Positions 1 to 13,200 of a DNA stretch of 64,000 nucleotides are shown piece after piece. This stretch comes from Rallus limicola. Its lineage: Eukaryota > Chordata > Aves > Gruiformes > Rallidae. The notes under the pieces were generated by a model. The model had not been told where the DNA came from. It was given only the letters and a program-made list of their open reading frames with translations, and searched no databases. The stretch's first letter is position 1. Each line of letters starts with the position of its first letter. The stretch is from contig JAKCOZ010000003.1 of the NCBI GenBank assembly GCA_022605955.1, forward strand, positions 45,844,761 to 45,908,760, given 5' to 3'. The translations under genes and the position numbers were made by a program.

Positions 1-3000
1 TGGCCTAGGGATCATCCATACAGTTCAAAGAGTTCAGTAATGAATCATCTTCAAAGAAGGAAATAGTTTTCATGGGTTCCACCAGATTTATACAAGAGGC
101 TATTTTTAGATCAAGGACTTTTTTTCCCCTTAGAGCTATAAGACATATGTGGCCTCGCCTTAGATTTGAAAAAAATCTGCTGTGCTGCAAGTAACTCCTT
201 TAAGGCCATCCTTTCATGTTCACTTTATTGTTATTTTTCATTTGATTGCAAATAGTCTGCACATAGCTTGAAATTTAAAAGGGCTCTGTACTTCTATAGC
301 TCACGTGTAAAGTCTTGTTAGAGAACACTGATTTCCTGTGCAGAATGTTGCCCATGAAAAGATGATCCTTAATTACCATGTTCACACTTATTCTCTCCTG
401 TCAATACATAATGCAGTTTATCTGTCTAAGTCTGAGACATATGTGTGTTTACAAATTGGTGTTTTATGGTACATACACAGTTTTTTGCATCCTGCATGTT
501 GAATAGCAATTGAGTAAAGTATGTCAATATAACCTTGTTTTATTTGGGAAGTCAGGTCTCATAGCTGCACTGGAACCGCTGGAACAAAAATTAAGGAAAA
601 TGGAAGCAAGTTGCTCACAATTGCAAGGCATTTAGTTTGTGTTGCTACTGTTTTGAAAAATAGATGCAAGTTTTTTGAGTTTGTGCTGGAGAGCTACTCC
701 TACAGGTTATTGTAGTCAGGCAGATTTAGGAGTATCTGAGTGGCAGAGAGCAGCAATAAACTTTTCTGCACTTCAGAAAATTTTTGGAGAGAGATCAGGC
801 TAACACTGATTGTGGGCACATGTCATAAGAACACTTAACAGAGCTAGCTTTCAACAGCAGAGCATGAAGAAAATAAATGTGATCACTTTTTAAGATACCT
901 ACCAAGAAGTACTGTGGATTTATTGTTTATGACTTCTTATCATTGAAGAAAGAACAGCATTTTATTTCAAAATCTAATGAAAAAGCTTAAAATACAAAAC
1001 AGTGCTCAATGGTACAATGGTAAAAACTTTGTAGTTTTTTGTACTTACAGTCCCAGTGCATAAATGTAGTATGGTAAAAATGGCCAAATTCAGAAATCAT
1101 CACTGCATATGCAGTAATCATGCATATGCTAGGATGAAAATTTTGTTCCTGGAAAGACTCAGCTGACGTTGGTGAGATAAAGATTTGGCTGGTTTTGGAT
1201 AGGAAGATAGCAATGGGCAAAACATTATTCAAATTTCCTGAAAATGTCCCCATGTTTTATTTTTAAATCACTGGAAATAAATCATTTGTCCTTGATACCT
1301 GCTATTCTGGATAGCGGGCTGTTGGGGACCAAAACATCTGTCAGTGTATCTCCCACACACCCTATTTTAACAGCTATTTTAGCTGTTACTGGCAGGTAGG
1401 CTGGGTAGTGCTGCTTCCCTGAATGCCTCATTCCTAACCCTCCCTGATAAGTGTTCAACATTTCTTGATGAATGATGGAGGTAGTAGCATGGCACAGGTG
1501 CAGCATACCAGACCTACATCACTTCTGGATGTTGGCAGTGCTTCTTGCCACCACTTTCTGTTGTTGACCTGCCACTTAGTCTGTTCCTCTTAATTTTCAC
1601 TCATTCTTTCAACATAGGATCATTGAAGAGGATAGTGTTTATGTCATGGTCAATCCTTTTGTATGTTTGTGTGTATACTTGTATGCTTCTCTGCAGGTTG
1701 GGTGAGCCATCTTCTGTCAATTTTGTTAGGTTTGGGTTGTTTATCCCCCATTTGCAGAGGTATTGCCGTTACTGAGAATGAGGTCCAAGCAGGATACATT
1801 TAAATGCATGGGCTTCTTGGTTCTTTTTGGTCATAATTCACATCCTATATATACCAGCTGACAAGTCTCTTCATTTGTTCTTTGATGGTCTGTTACATTG
1901 TTTTTTACTCTGTAGGGAAGCAGTTCTGTTTATTCCGAGTATTACCAAAACTGATGAGTATATGACAGCAGTAGGCATATCTTCTGTTACCATTATGTAT
2001 GCCACAGGAAAAAATCGTGGCACTGGTGTGTGGTTTAAAACAATACTTGCTGCCTACCACAGGATTAAGTGTGGGAAGAGAGTCTTCCAGTCATCCTCTA
2101 TAAACCCTTTCCAAACTTTTTGATGCGTGTCAGCTAAGCAAGTTGCTTGGAAATTTAGTTGTATGCTGGTGGGAAGTTGATGGGAAGTTAGTGGGAATTT
2201 GATTTCCAGCTTATTTGGAAGTGTCATTTCAATAAGATAAAGGTATTTCAAAGGTAAAAGCCTAGAAAAAAGTTTTATGTCAATCAGAATTTACTATAGT
2301 CAAACTCAGATTCTGTTTGTATCTTGATAAAAATGCCCACCTGTTTTACTGCTTCTTCAAGAGGCTTTAATTCTAATAAATGAAAATTTTCTGGTGGTTG
2401 TGAAGATCCAGCTGGAAAATTTCTATCTGTCTGGCAATGTTAACTTTGATACTTTCTTTTCATGTTATAGTTGGGAGGTTCAAAGACACATTACCATAGA
2501 AATACACAAGGTAGTTTTAAAACAACTTCAAATTACTAAAGCTTGAGGGCTAATGATTACTTCAACATCAGCTGTAAAACACACACTGGGAGGCTGGATA
2601 TGTGCTTCATCAGCTGGCTGCACTGACCATGCCTATCTACAGCCCAACAACATATGCATTTGAAGTTGGAAGCACAAGACCAAGATCTTACAGTTTTTGG
2701 TAAGACACAGCCAGTTTTGTGCTAAGGGGCCTGAGCAGGTGCCCAAACTCCTCGGTTGTGCTCTATTGTAAAGGACAATTGGCCTTGGACAACTGGATCA
2801 GATCTACAAAGGCCTCATAGCTCCACAAATGGGATTGCAGAGCTTCCAGCTACTCTACCTACATATATGGTAACTGACTTGACTTTGTACTTTTTGCAGT
2901 GTTGTATTTTACATCTTGACAGAGGTTGCACTGTTAGATCAAAATTCAGGGTGAAAAATAAAATCAGTGATTATTTACTCTTCTTACCATCGGCCATAAC

Positions 3001-6000
3001 ATGATTTGTGTTGTTACAGACTTGGCTTTACTTTCTGTGTTTAATGCTTGCAGATGTGTAAAATGAGCACATATGGAAATGGAAAATCATTCCCTTTGAA
3101 GGAAAAGATAAAGTGGAGCACTAAGGTGAAGAATTCAGCAAGCTATCTTTAAATAAATATGGTTTCCTACTTGGTTTGCATCCGAGTCCAAAGAAGCCAA
3201 GCAAGGCTTTAACTTGGACTAGTAGGCTGTTACTCAATCCATTGTCATTATGTTTGTTTTCACGGAGAGCCCAGTCGTATGAGGAAGCATATGAATGAAA
3301 TGCTTACCTGGCATTACTTTCAGCAACAAAAAAGGTAAAGTGAACAACAGGCAGTCATGTGTGTTCTGCTGTACATAAAAATGCATGGAGACTTCTGTAC
3401 TGCTTCATGCTGTACCCATTTCTGTGATAAGAAATAATCTCAGATGGAAATGTCTGCAGTCTGCCTTTCAACAGCAGCATAGACAATTATTACACCAGCC
3501 ATCTTAAATAAGACAGACACTCTTGCAGCTGTTTCATTTTCTCAGAATTGGTCTTCTCACTAGAGCTCACTTATAAATCCTTGACAAGTGGACTGTATTT
3601 ATTCTATTTATGTACACGGTCACAGCATCTTCAATAGTCTTTCAAGGGTAATAAAGTGAGTTGTGGCAGGCATCAGTGAAATTACTCTGTTCCTGGTATA
3701 ATCTAGTTACCTGAACCTGTGTAAAATTCCATTGCAATTTACAGCAAGTGTCTTATGCAACAAAGAAAAACTCAACTAAAGTAACCAGCATGTGTGGGAC
3801 ATAAAAGAGCAGTTTTTATTTGGTGTGCACATAGGTAAGGTTCCTATTCTAAGATCATGTTTTCACTTTCTTAATCTGGTAACATGATAGATAACTCCAA
3901 AATCGTAAGTTTTATAACACAGAAACATCATAAACCGTTTTCTGACCCAATACAGGAGAGTCAGTTTGGGACCTCTGTGTCCCAAGCTCTACGATGGCCC
4001 GATGTCTTTAATGCTATGGCTTTTGCTCCCCGTAGATGGCTATCTGCAGAGGTTGCTCCTGATTTGTGATAAGGACAGCAGCACCACCACAGAGTTTGTC
4101 TCAGGTCGACAAATATGAGCAAGCTCCTAGCTGTCTCCTCCTTGGCTGGAAGTGTAGTTCCCAATTCAAGGGTGAAGCAACCACTCTGGAGAAAACCAGG
4201 ATCTGTGCGTAGAGGTGCTTTAGTTATCCTCTGAAACCTTCCTAATATCTGTTCTTTAGTTGGCTCATGATAAGTGTTTTGAGTTAAATGTGGTAAGAGT
4301 GACTGAATTGTTTAAAACTACTTCTGCATGTATCATGATTGAAATTAAAACGCCAAATTAGGGAAATACTTTTTAAACTTTTATTTTTGATGACAAAGGA
4401 TATTTGTTTTGGCTGTTTTCATAAAGTGAAATATAAAAATTCCAGTTAATGCAAATGTATTTCAGTAGAACTTTTTTCAGGAAGAATTGTATCAGCAAAT
4501 ATATGTACATCTCCACTGGAAGCTGCAAGAGGAATTAAAACACTAGTATCTTCTAAAACATGAAATGTTAAGCATAACCCAGCACTCAGACTTTTATGGG
4601 GGAATGGACTGTTTTATTAAAAATTGATGCTGAAATGGGTCAACAGTGCATGCTTCTATATACTCTTTACAGTTCTCATCACTAACAAAATGTCCTCACT
4701 TTCTTTCTCATCTCTCTTCTAACTTTTTGATGGGCTCCCATCCTAAGGTCTTCTTAAAATCAAATTATCCTAATTTGGATCTGAGAAGCAGCATTCTCAG
4801 TTTCTGTGATGAAAAAAATCGCTGGACAAGATGCACCTAAGTGGTGTACAAATGCCACTTTCCTTGTAGAGTACACAAGGCAAACTCTCAGTTCAGAACA
4901 GATCTCTCTTCAAGATTAGGTTCACCCTGATGATTGTTAAATTGTCTTAAAGGCCACCAGAGCTGTGGTCTCAGACTTACTGTAGATTCAGGGATACATT
5001 GATTCACACTAACTTTGAAAATACGACTTCATCTACCTTGAGGACTTAAAAGTGGCTTTTCTTTATTTTTAATGAAAGTTTTCTGAGTAATCTGTACCTG
5101 ATATATGGGGGTTTCTGTGAAAAACATAATGACTTCAAATTGCAGAATGTGTCAGACTGCGCCTTGCTTTACAGTTATACACACAAAAAGGAGATAGTGT
5201 TCCATGGAGCTCTTAGCATCATTTCACTGGGACACTGCAAAAATAAGTGGATGAGAGATCTTTTGAGGATTAATAAATCAGAAATTACTTCTGTCTATAC
5301 TGGAAATCTGTAAGGCCTGCGGTGGGTAAGAGGATGGTAGGATGCAGGAGGTATCACACGTGCTTGCCCTGGTCTTGCACATGCCATCCTGTGTTGACCA
5401 TTCCCAGAGGTCTGGTGGTAGTTTGATGGCTTGATCTGACCCAGTACACCTGTTGTTGTATGTTTGTAATCCTGGCCTCCATTGAAGCCTGACTTAGCGA
5501 AATATTTAAGCACAGGAGTAGAACCATCCAGCTTGACTGGAAAAAACAGAGCACTGGTTTGACTTTACATTTCTGCAGGGTCACTGCACTCAGAAGTCTA
5601 AAACAGCTTCGGGGTGGTTATAACTTGTGTCTGGCACCTAAATATAGAACAGTTGGTTAGTTCTGTGTCACTACTAAGGTTTAAAAAGGAAAAGTAGTAT
5701 TTCTCCAAGAAATGCATGCATGAAATTTTTTTGTTCTGATGACATTCTGTGGATCTGAAGAGTTGGGGCCTAAATTCTGTAAGGACAAACACTAACATAT
5801 TTGCAGCACCATAAAGGAAATAACCAGTGATGCTCTTGTGTTACTCGGGGCAAAGAATCAGGCTATCTGTACTGTGTTATCACTTCATCACAGGGTTTCG
5901 GCAGATAGGACCAGTGAGCTGATCAGACTGTTTTATCTGTGCCCAGAAATGGGATTTTTATGCTCAATGGCCATAACAATTACAGACATTTTGTTACAGA

Positions 6001-8276
6001 TGTGTTTTCTTAGGAGACCCCCTGGCCCAATGGCTCTCATTTACTTTTGGAGAAACATTAAATCCTTAACAGTAGCTTGCTATATGAAGTGAAATGCAAT
6101 TTCTGGAAAGCACTCTTGGGCCAGAGAGCTAGCCTTTGCAAACATAGGAAGCCACCTTCTATAATGCCTTTAATTTCATCGAAGCCTTGAAAAAGTTTGC
6201 TTTTAGTTCTCTCTGACTTCACTGATGAGAGTCAGAAGCCATCATCTCTACTTTTTCTGTTATATTCAGCTAAGAACCTTCTAAAATATAGCAACGTACA
6301 TAAGTACAGAGTGTGGCACTTCATATTGTTTAAATTTCAGCCTGCTTCAATGACTCCTTCCCTCAAGGTTCTCTGCTACCCTATGTACCTTGCAGTTCTT
6401 TTATTCAGCACATTTTCTGCAGCTTTTTTTAATAGTGTTGCCTGTGGTGTCCCAACGAATGCCTTTCAGCAGACTTGAATGGCACAGGTTTATTAAGTTT
6501 TCTTTCTCTAGAAAATAACTTTTATTATTTTGTTTATTTTTATCAGCTCTCATATTAGGATGACCCAGTAAGTTTGGTAAAATAGGATTGAATTGCATCT
6601 TCTGCTCAATATAACTGAATGTCTTTATTCTTCCATGCAACTTTGGCACAGATTTTTAGCATGAGTGCCAATATGATGAGTTTATGATTGCTCACATCAC
6701 TTTCCCTGCTCTCTTGGCAGCTCATTTCTTCCATCTTGTGTCAATCAAATGTTTCTCAACTTCTTCGAAAACTGAATGTGACTCAGAAAGTAATCTAGAG
6801 AAGTTCCTGTTTTCCATCTGTTGATATGCACTGGTGAATAAATCCAATATTCAGAGGAAACATAACATATTTCTCCACAGGTCCCATCCAAAGACAGTTG
6901 CAAAAAACCCAGAGATATATGAGATTTATAACAGAAAAATCTAGCAATATGTCTTTTTCTGTTGTAATCTCATGGACTGTAGTATTAGATTGTGAATAAT
7001 TTATGCATGAGCAGTTCATCAGTGGACCTGTATAGGATACTGAATCTAATTCACTGAAATGAAGAGATCTTGCCTTATAAAAGTTTTGATGGTGAAAACT
7101 TTGTCAGTGTATTGGAACCCAAAATCTTTTAGGGCTTTCAGAGACAGGATTTCTAGATATAAGTGGTTGGAAAGTGTCAGGTTTTGATCAATACATGTGA
7201 TATCTTGGAGGGAAGATTGATGTTCTTCTGCAGTTGATGTTATGTATATAGTTCCTGTTGGTTAATAGTTCTTTAATTCTGCAAAATGCTGAGCATTTGG
7301 GTCATGCTACCTTTATCTGTACAAGTAGCCTTTTTTTTTTTTTTTTCTCCAGTGATACTGCTCATAAAACAAACGGAATGATAAACTGAGGCTGTGGTGC
7401 ACAGAATATAGCTTCTGTCATGTAATGTGCATCGAAAATAGACAGCAGTAACTATTCTTTGGGGAGAGAAAGTGTGGCACTTAACACTGCGTTCAGCAGC
7501 CAAAAGTTCTGCTTTTAATTCTTGAGTGTGAAAGTTCCTGTGCACATACAGAAGCCATGGGAGGAGACTGGCACTGAGACATTTGTAAGAGAATTGTGTT
7601 TCGCTGTCTGTGGAGAATGTAACAGTGTAATTTATTTTTTTTATCTTCTCAGAACTGTGCTGGTCTTGAGGTGCAATACACATCCTAATGATGGATGATC
7701 CTAATGGTGGACTAAAATGACTATTTTCCAATCAAATAGATGTTAGTATATAAAAACTGGTATAGTGGTAAGAGCTCTTTGCAGATCACTGATGTGACTC
7801 TTGTAACACTGGTTCTGGAAAGCGGCACCTAAATTTAGTGGTGCTTCTCCTTGTTAAGAAAGGAATAAAATGTCCAAAAAACATATTTTTCCAGAAAGCT
7901 TTTAATGATTTACCCCCAGACTGTGGAAATAGAGATGAGTAATTCCAAAATGATAATCGCTTATTGCACAGATAATAATTTGCTCCCGTGTGACAGGCCA
8001 ACTGAAGGACTATGCCATGCCTTCGTTACATATTTTTACAGAGCTTACCTGGATTGCAGCTGTATGCAAAAGTCAAACCTTAACATAAGATACACTCAAG
8101 TTTATAAGCCTGCACTCAGGTTTATAACATCGAATAATTGTTTGCAGGTTTATCAGAGCAATTCTTACTTTTGTGAGGTATGAATACTTCAGGTACATCT
8201 AACAACTGCTACTCTGTTCCTCTGGGTCAGACCCTCCCCTTCCTCTGGCCACTTCATGTGTGCTGCTACACCCGCC
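1..8276 (+). other. PDE8B: PDE8B intron 1 (3' part), unique AT-rich sequence
   Basis: No exon-like or RNA gene was recognised. All open frames are under about 155 codons, unsupported by family resemblance, and match the chance background of AT-rich DNA. The longest (7273-7731, minus) is extended by a poly-T run at about 7330-7346 that reads as poly-Lys. Confidence 0.7.
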
Positions 8277-8447
8277 TGTTGTGGTTTTGTGTGGCTGGGT
8301 TCTGGTTGAGGAGGGGGCATGGTGCAAGGGTGGCTTCTGCAAGAAACAGCTAGAAGAGTCCTCTAGGCTCAACAGAGTAAACACCGGCTGGCTCAAGGCC
8401 AGACTTGCTGCTGACCAAGACCAAGACCATCAGCAACAGTCATAGCA
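8277..8447 (+). mobile_element. Degraded avian ERV LTR fragment (sense)
   Basis: About 170 bp whose order of short motifs (GTGGCTTCTG, GGCTGGCTCAAG, ACCATCAGCAA) matches, in reverse complement, the element at 32825-33855. It starts with TGTTGTGGTTTTGTGTGG, as the 5' end of that LTR family does, and then breaks off. It is old and truncated. The antisense copy at 33.7-33.85 kb served as the comparison. Confidence 0.65.
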
Positions 8448-10017
8448 CGTATGTGAATCATGTTTAGGAGGAAAAAACCCTGCATAAATACTACTTCTAG
8501 TCTTCTTGTGTTTGGATAGGGCTTATAGGATCAGTCTGCCTGTATGCCCATTATACAAGGTATTATAAAAATGAGAGGTGATCTTAGCCTCTGAGATTTA
8601 TAATCTAAATAGATGAAAGAAGCTTCATAAACACTTCAGTCTGGAATGCAAAGTACAGAGGTTGAAAACACTTGTTTTGAGTAACATCCATGTGGCTCAG
8701 ACAGCTCACCAGTGGGCAAGGCCCTGTGCACATCCCAGAGGTGATGTCCAGATGTCAATATTGAAATCGTGTATTCACACACTGTTGTTGCTGTCTGGAT
8801 TATCTGCAGGGGCTTTGTCAAAATTTAAAATAGAAACTTAAACTGAATTATATGTGATCATGAATTATTCAGTCAGTGTGAGATGAGAGCCTCAGAGTTG
8901 TTTTATTTTGAAAAGAATTCAGCTTTGATTTTTGCTGTCTGCACAGTTTTTAGTGTGAGACATGGCACAAACTTTCATGTTGATAATTTGTAGCTGCACA
9001 ATAACAGGTAGTGTTGGTCTGGAGGCTTTGTTACCAGAGACAGCATCACTCTTGGTACTTGAGATGGTAGGGTCTGCTCTGGGAATAACTATTCTGTTTG
9101 TGGGAAATATGGGGGGAAAAAAAGATCAGTGACAAAATCACTAATTTTAAAGTATTTAAATGCTATTTTTTTATTTTAGAGTCAATGTTATGCTGTAATG
9201 AAAAAGTGCATATATGTATATTATCCTGAGAAAAGTAATTTAATTACATGAAGATTTTTGTTTTACTGGTGGTCATACTGTGCATTTGCAATTTGGAATT
9301 GTTGGGGTTTGTTTATTTTTTAAATAGTGTTTCTAGGTATAGTTCTAAGATGTATCTTGTGGGTCCTAAAATTTTGATTAGAAGGCCAAACCTGTTGGCT
9401 TCAGCTGCCTGTCCCCAGACTGAAACAATCAAGATAGACCTGTAAAGCAAACACTGTCTGGAAGTGTGAAGGAGTGGGGGAGAAAATATTATGTCTTCAA
9501 AGACAGTGAGGAATACTCTATTCTTTACTGGAACTTATTTGGGTCTTTTTGTAAAATGTAGATTGAAGTTCACATCTGAGGTTTTTTTGTAAGTGAAAGG
9601 CAATTCAGAAAACTTCAGTAAGTGACTAGTGGACTAGTGCTCATCAGAACTCCTTCATTTTCTTCTGTTATGCCATTTTGTTTTGCATTGTTTCTCGGGA
9701 ATATAGTGTTGATTTTATGCTTTACAGTGGCTGTCAAAGGATGAGATGAACAAACCTTGTTAACCAGGAAGAATTTTTTTTTCTATTATACCCACTTGGG
9801 ATAACAAAGAAGAGGTGCTGATAAGCCAAAGTTCTGGCTTCTGTTATGCATGTCTCTGAAGAAGAAGCCTGGTAACCACTCCAGCTTAAATTTGATATTG
9901 ATAGTTAGCAATATCTGCATTGAATTGTGTTGGACAAATGGTAGACTAAAAACATTGTACATAGCTTAATTCAAAAAGCTGTCTTCCTTCTAACCCTTGG
10001 GGTAGAGCCCATAACAG
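8448..10017 (+). other. PDE8B: Intron 1, no recognised feature
   Basis: AT-rich intronic sequence. Nothing gene-like or clearly repetitive was seen. Confidence 0.6.
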
Positions 10018-10233
10018 CTAGAATCAGAATCACTTAGGTTGGAAGAGACCTTTAAGATCACTGAGTCCAACCACAGCCTAACACTGCCTAGTCCACCTCT
10101 AGACCATATCCTCAAACACAAAATACCTCCAGGGATGGTGACTCCACCACTTCCCTGGGCAGCCTGTTCCAATGTATGACTACCCTTTCTTCCTGATATC
10201 TAACCTAAATCCCCCCAGTGCAATTTGAAACCC
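10018..10233 (-). mobile_element. CR1 LINE, 3' end fragment (minus strand)
   Basis: Begins with tagaatcagaatcactt and then gttggaagagacctttaaga, the reverse complement of a CR1 3' terminus. It continues through the characteristic GTGACTCCACCACTTCCCTGG and GGGCAGCCTGTTCCAATG. It is 5'-truncated, as is usual for CR1. Confidence 0.9.
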
Positions 10234-13200
10234 AAATCTGTGTGTCCATTTACAAATTGGTATCTGAGGTGCTGCTTCTGACTCTTAGGTTATTGACAGG
10301 CATCATCTTAGCACTTTTGAAGGCAAGCAAGAACCTGTGAATTCAGCTCAGTCTTAATTGGTTCATTTTCAGTAAAACACTTTGTAGTTTATGTTACATA
10401 AACACTGGAAGCCAAGACAACTAAAAATTTCTCCTTCGGTAAGAAACAAGGTAGGTTATCTACTACTGTAACAGCACTGTTAAATTATTTGAGAACACAC
10501 CGTTTCTTGTCAAAATCTTCCTGAACTAAAATAGTCATACAACAACCAACAGCCAAAGCCAGAAATACATTGAATAAGGAGAAAGGAGACAGGTTTCCCT
10601 TTTCTAGTAGAAGTAGCCTTGTGGAAAACTACTGAATATTCACATATTAAAATATTTAACTTCTTCCTTTGCTGGTTTCTAGGAGGAATTTCAAACACAG
10701 TAACTGTATTCCAGAAAACTCTTACTGATGTTGCAGAACCCTGGAAGTATGCCCCCCACAACCCAGCACAGAAGTGGTACTCGAAATTTATTTTGGCAGT
10801 ACCTTTCATGTGAGGTGGAGGAAACTGAACAGTCCTCCAGAGCACATGCTAAGCTGGCAGCCCCTCAGGTGTATGCAGACAACCTCCAGATGTTTTTTCT
10901 TAGCCGGTTTGTGGAAGGCAAAGTTAAGTTTACATTTTAAAATGACTGTTTCATTGGAGCCCAACAGTATGCTTCAGAAGTTATGAGTGTTTACCTAGAC
11001 CAAGAGCCAATGGAAGAAAATTGGGATTAATTAGCTAGCAGCTTGCTCCAAGTTGATGTTCTAGCTGTTTACATTCATACTTACATGATCATGTTACCTG
11101 AATCTTCCAGTGTTGAAACTCAATTTTTGTATCAATTTTAACAGCCATGCCCAAAAGTTATCTACTGTATTGAATTGTAGGTCTGCAACCTGTAACTAGG
11201 GAGATTCTGAGTTGAGGTTATGTTCCTACTGACATGTTTCACAGCAACACAGGAATCTTCATTTGGTAAATTTTGCCCAAATGCTATTTGATTAATGCCC
11301 CCTCCAGTGGTCTGATAATTTCAGTGAAAGCTTTGTATTTCTTGTATTATGAAAACTACCGATGACTCATTCTGCACTTCCATCTACAAAAACAGCACCC
11401 TACTTTTTTTTTGTTGTTGCTGTTCTACAAAGATGTCTTAGAATATCTATGATTAATCTTGTTGTTTTCTCTTTAATTTTCCTAGTTTTTGGTTAACTTG
11501 CTTCAAGGAAAACAAAATACTATGTACAACATTGAAAATGTGGTTTCCTCAGAAATTCACATTGCAGCATAAAGTTGTTTCACTTGACAATTTGTTCCTA
11601 TCCTCATTTACGCTGCTTTTCTGACTAGCTGAACATACAAGTATGAAAATAAGATTAATTTTTAAATATTGTTGTGTCCATAGTTCCAGATTTTGCTCTC
11701 TCCTAAACACCAGTCCCAGTATTTCTGCATCAGTTCAGATTTAGTTGCTCTGTTTTCCCTTAAGCTTGGTGTAAGGAGACTTGACTAGATTCTCCAGTGG
11801 TGGGTGTGACTCATGCTCCTACAAAATTGAGAATGGACAATAATGACAAAGGGATTTGCAGAAAGACATCTCACCATGCCAAGATCCACAAGTCTTGAGT
11901 AGATTCAGCTTCACTTCTGCACATGTTTAGAAAAGTTTGTTTTCCCCATGTCTGTTCACACTGCAAGCATGTTAACATCTCTTGCTTGCCATGCATATTT
12001 AATGAAGTGAGATGTGTGTGCTAACAAAGTAAATACACTCTCAGAGAAACTTCTGTTGACAAAGTCAGTATTCAAAATAAACCTGATGTCACTGGAACTG
12101 CATTCTGTCATTGGTTTTCTTTACACAGGTCTAAAAGTGTTGCCTTTTGTGACCCAAGTCTGTCTACTATCCAGACTGATGGATTAAAGCATGGATGTGT
12201 ATTTTTCTTAAAGAAGATCACCTTTGAACTTGCCACAATAGTTGCACCAAGAGTTACTTAAGTTTCATATGTCTGGAGAATTCTATACAGTCCATTCAAT
12301 GTTCACTTTTAAAAGCATTTCAAAGTGAAATTTGTTCACATCTTTAAAAACCCCAAAAATACATGTGCCAGTTTGGTCTGAATTTACTCAGTATCACAGG
12401 TAGTGGAAAAGATTGAAATAAAGGAGGGTTATATTATGATAGTGATAGCAGCTATTTTTCTTACACAGTAGTTCATAAGTAAAAGCACTTGGCCAGCCTG
12501 TAGATTTTAATTCCATCCTGTCAGTACAGACTGTGAGGTGATTGTGTGAGCAGCAGCATCCATGCTAAAAAATGATAGGCAAAGGCATGGTTGACCTGAA
12601 GCAGCATTGTGACAGCAACACTTGGAGCGACTAGATGACCTTCAGGGATGCATTCAGGTCAACAACTTGTGATTGTTTACTTATTGGTGTCTCACTAAGC
12701 ATCTCTAGCCATCAGTCCTTCCTATTCAGGTTCTCAATTTCTGAGGGAAGGAGAAGTTTCCTACTGATGTAGACCATAAGGCACTGTAGGCAGTCAGTGG
12801 AGAAAGGTGTGTTCCTAGTTATGTGTCCTGCTGCTTTGTGAGAAAGAATGCAGAGTCAAAATACTATTGGAAATTGATGCATTAGATTTTTTTGCCATGA
12901 CTTAACCCCATATTTAGGAAAAAATTCTGCCAGGTGGGTTTTTTTTTTCTTTTTGGATGTTTCATGGGATTTTTCCTTTTGTGAAAAAAATACAGGCATC
13001 TGTAGCTAAGAAGCTGTTATCTTGAAAATATCCCTTGTCACAGCCAATTTGATGTCACAGGTTTTGTATTCCTGTGGTATAGAAATCCAGCCAAATCTAA
13101 GCAAACCTTTAAACTTTTACATAAATACAAGAATAAACAGCCTATAGTAGCTGAGTGGCTTAATCTAAAGAAGAAGAAATGATTAGCTTTCTCATCAAAA

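Noticed and set aside
7273..7731. Longest open frame in the window, 152 codons on the minus strand.
   Set aside because: No family resemblance. Low-complexity poly-Lys comes from a poly-T tract, and it lies in AT-rich intron without splice or promoter context.
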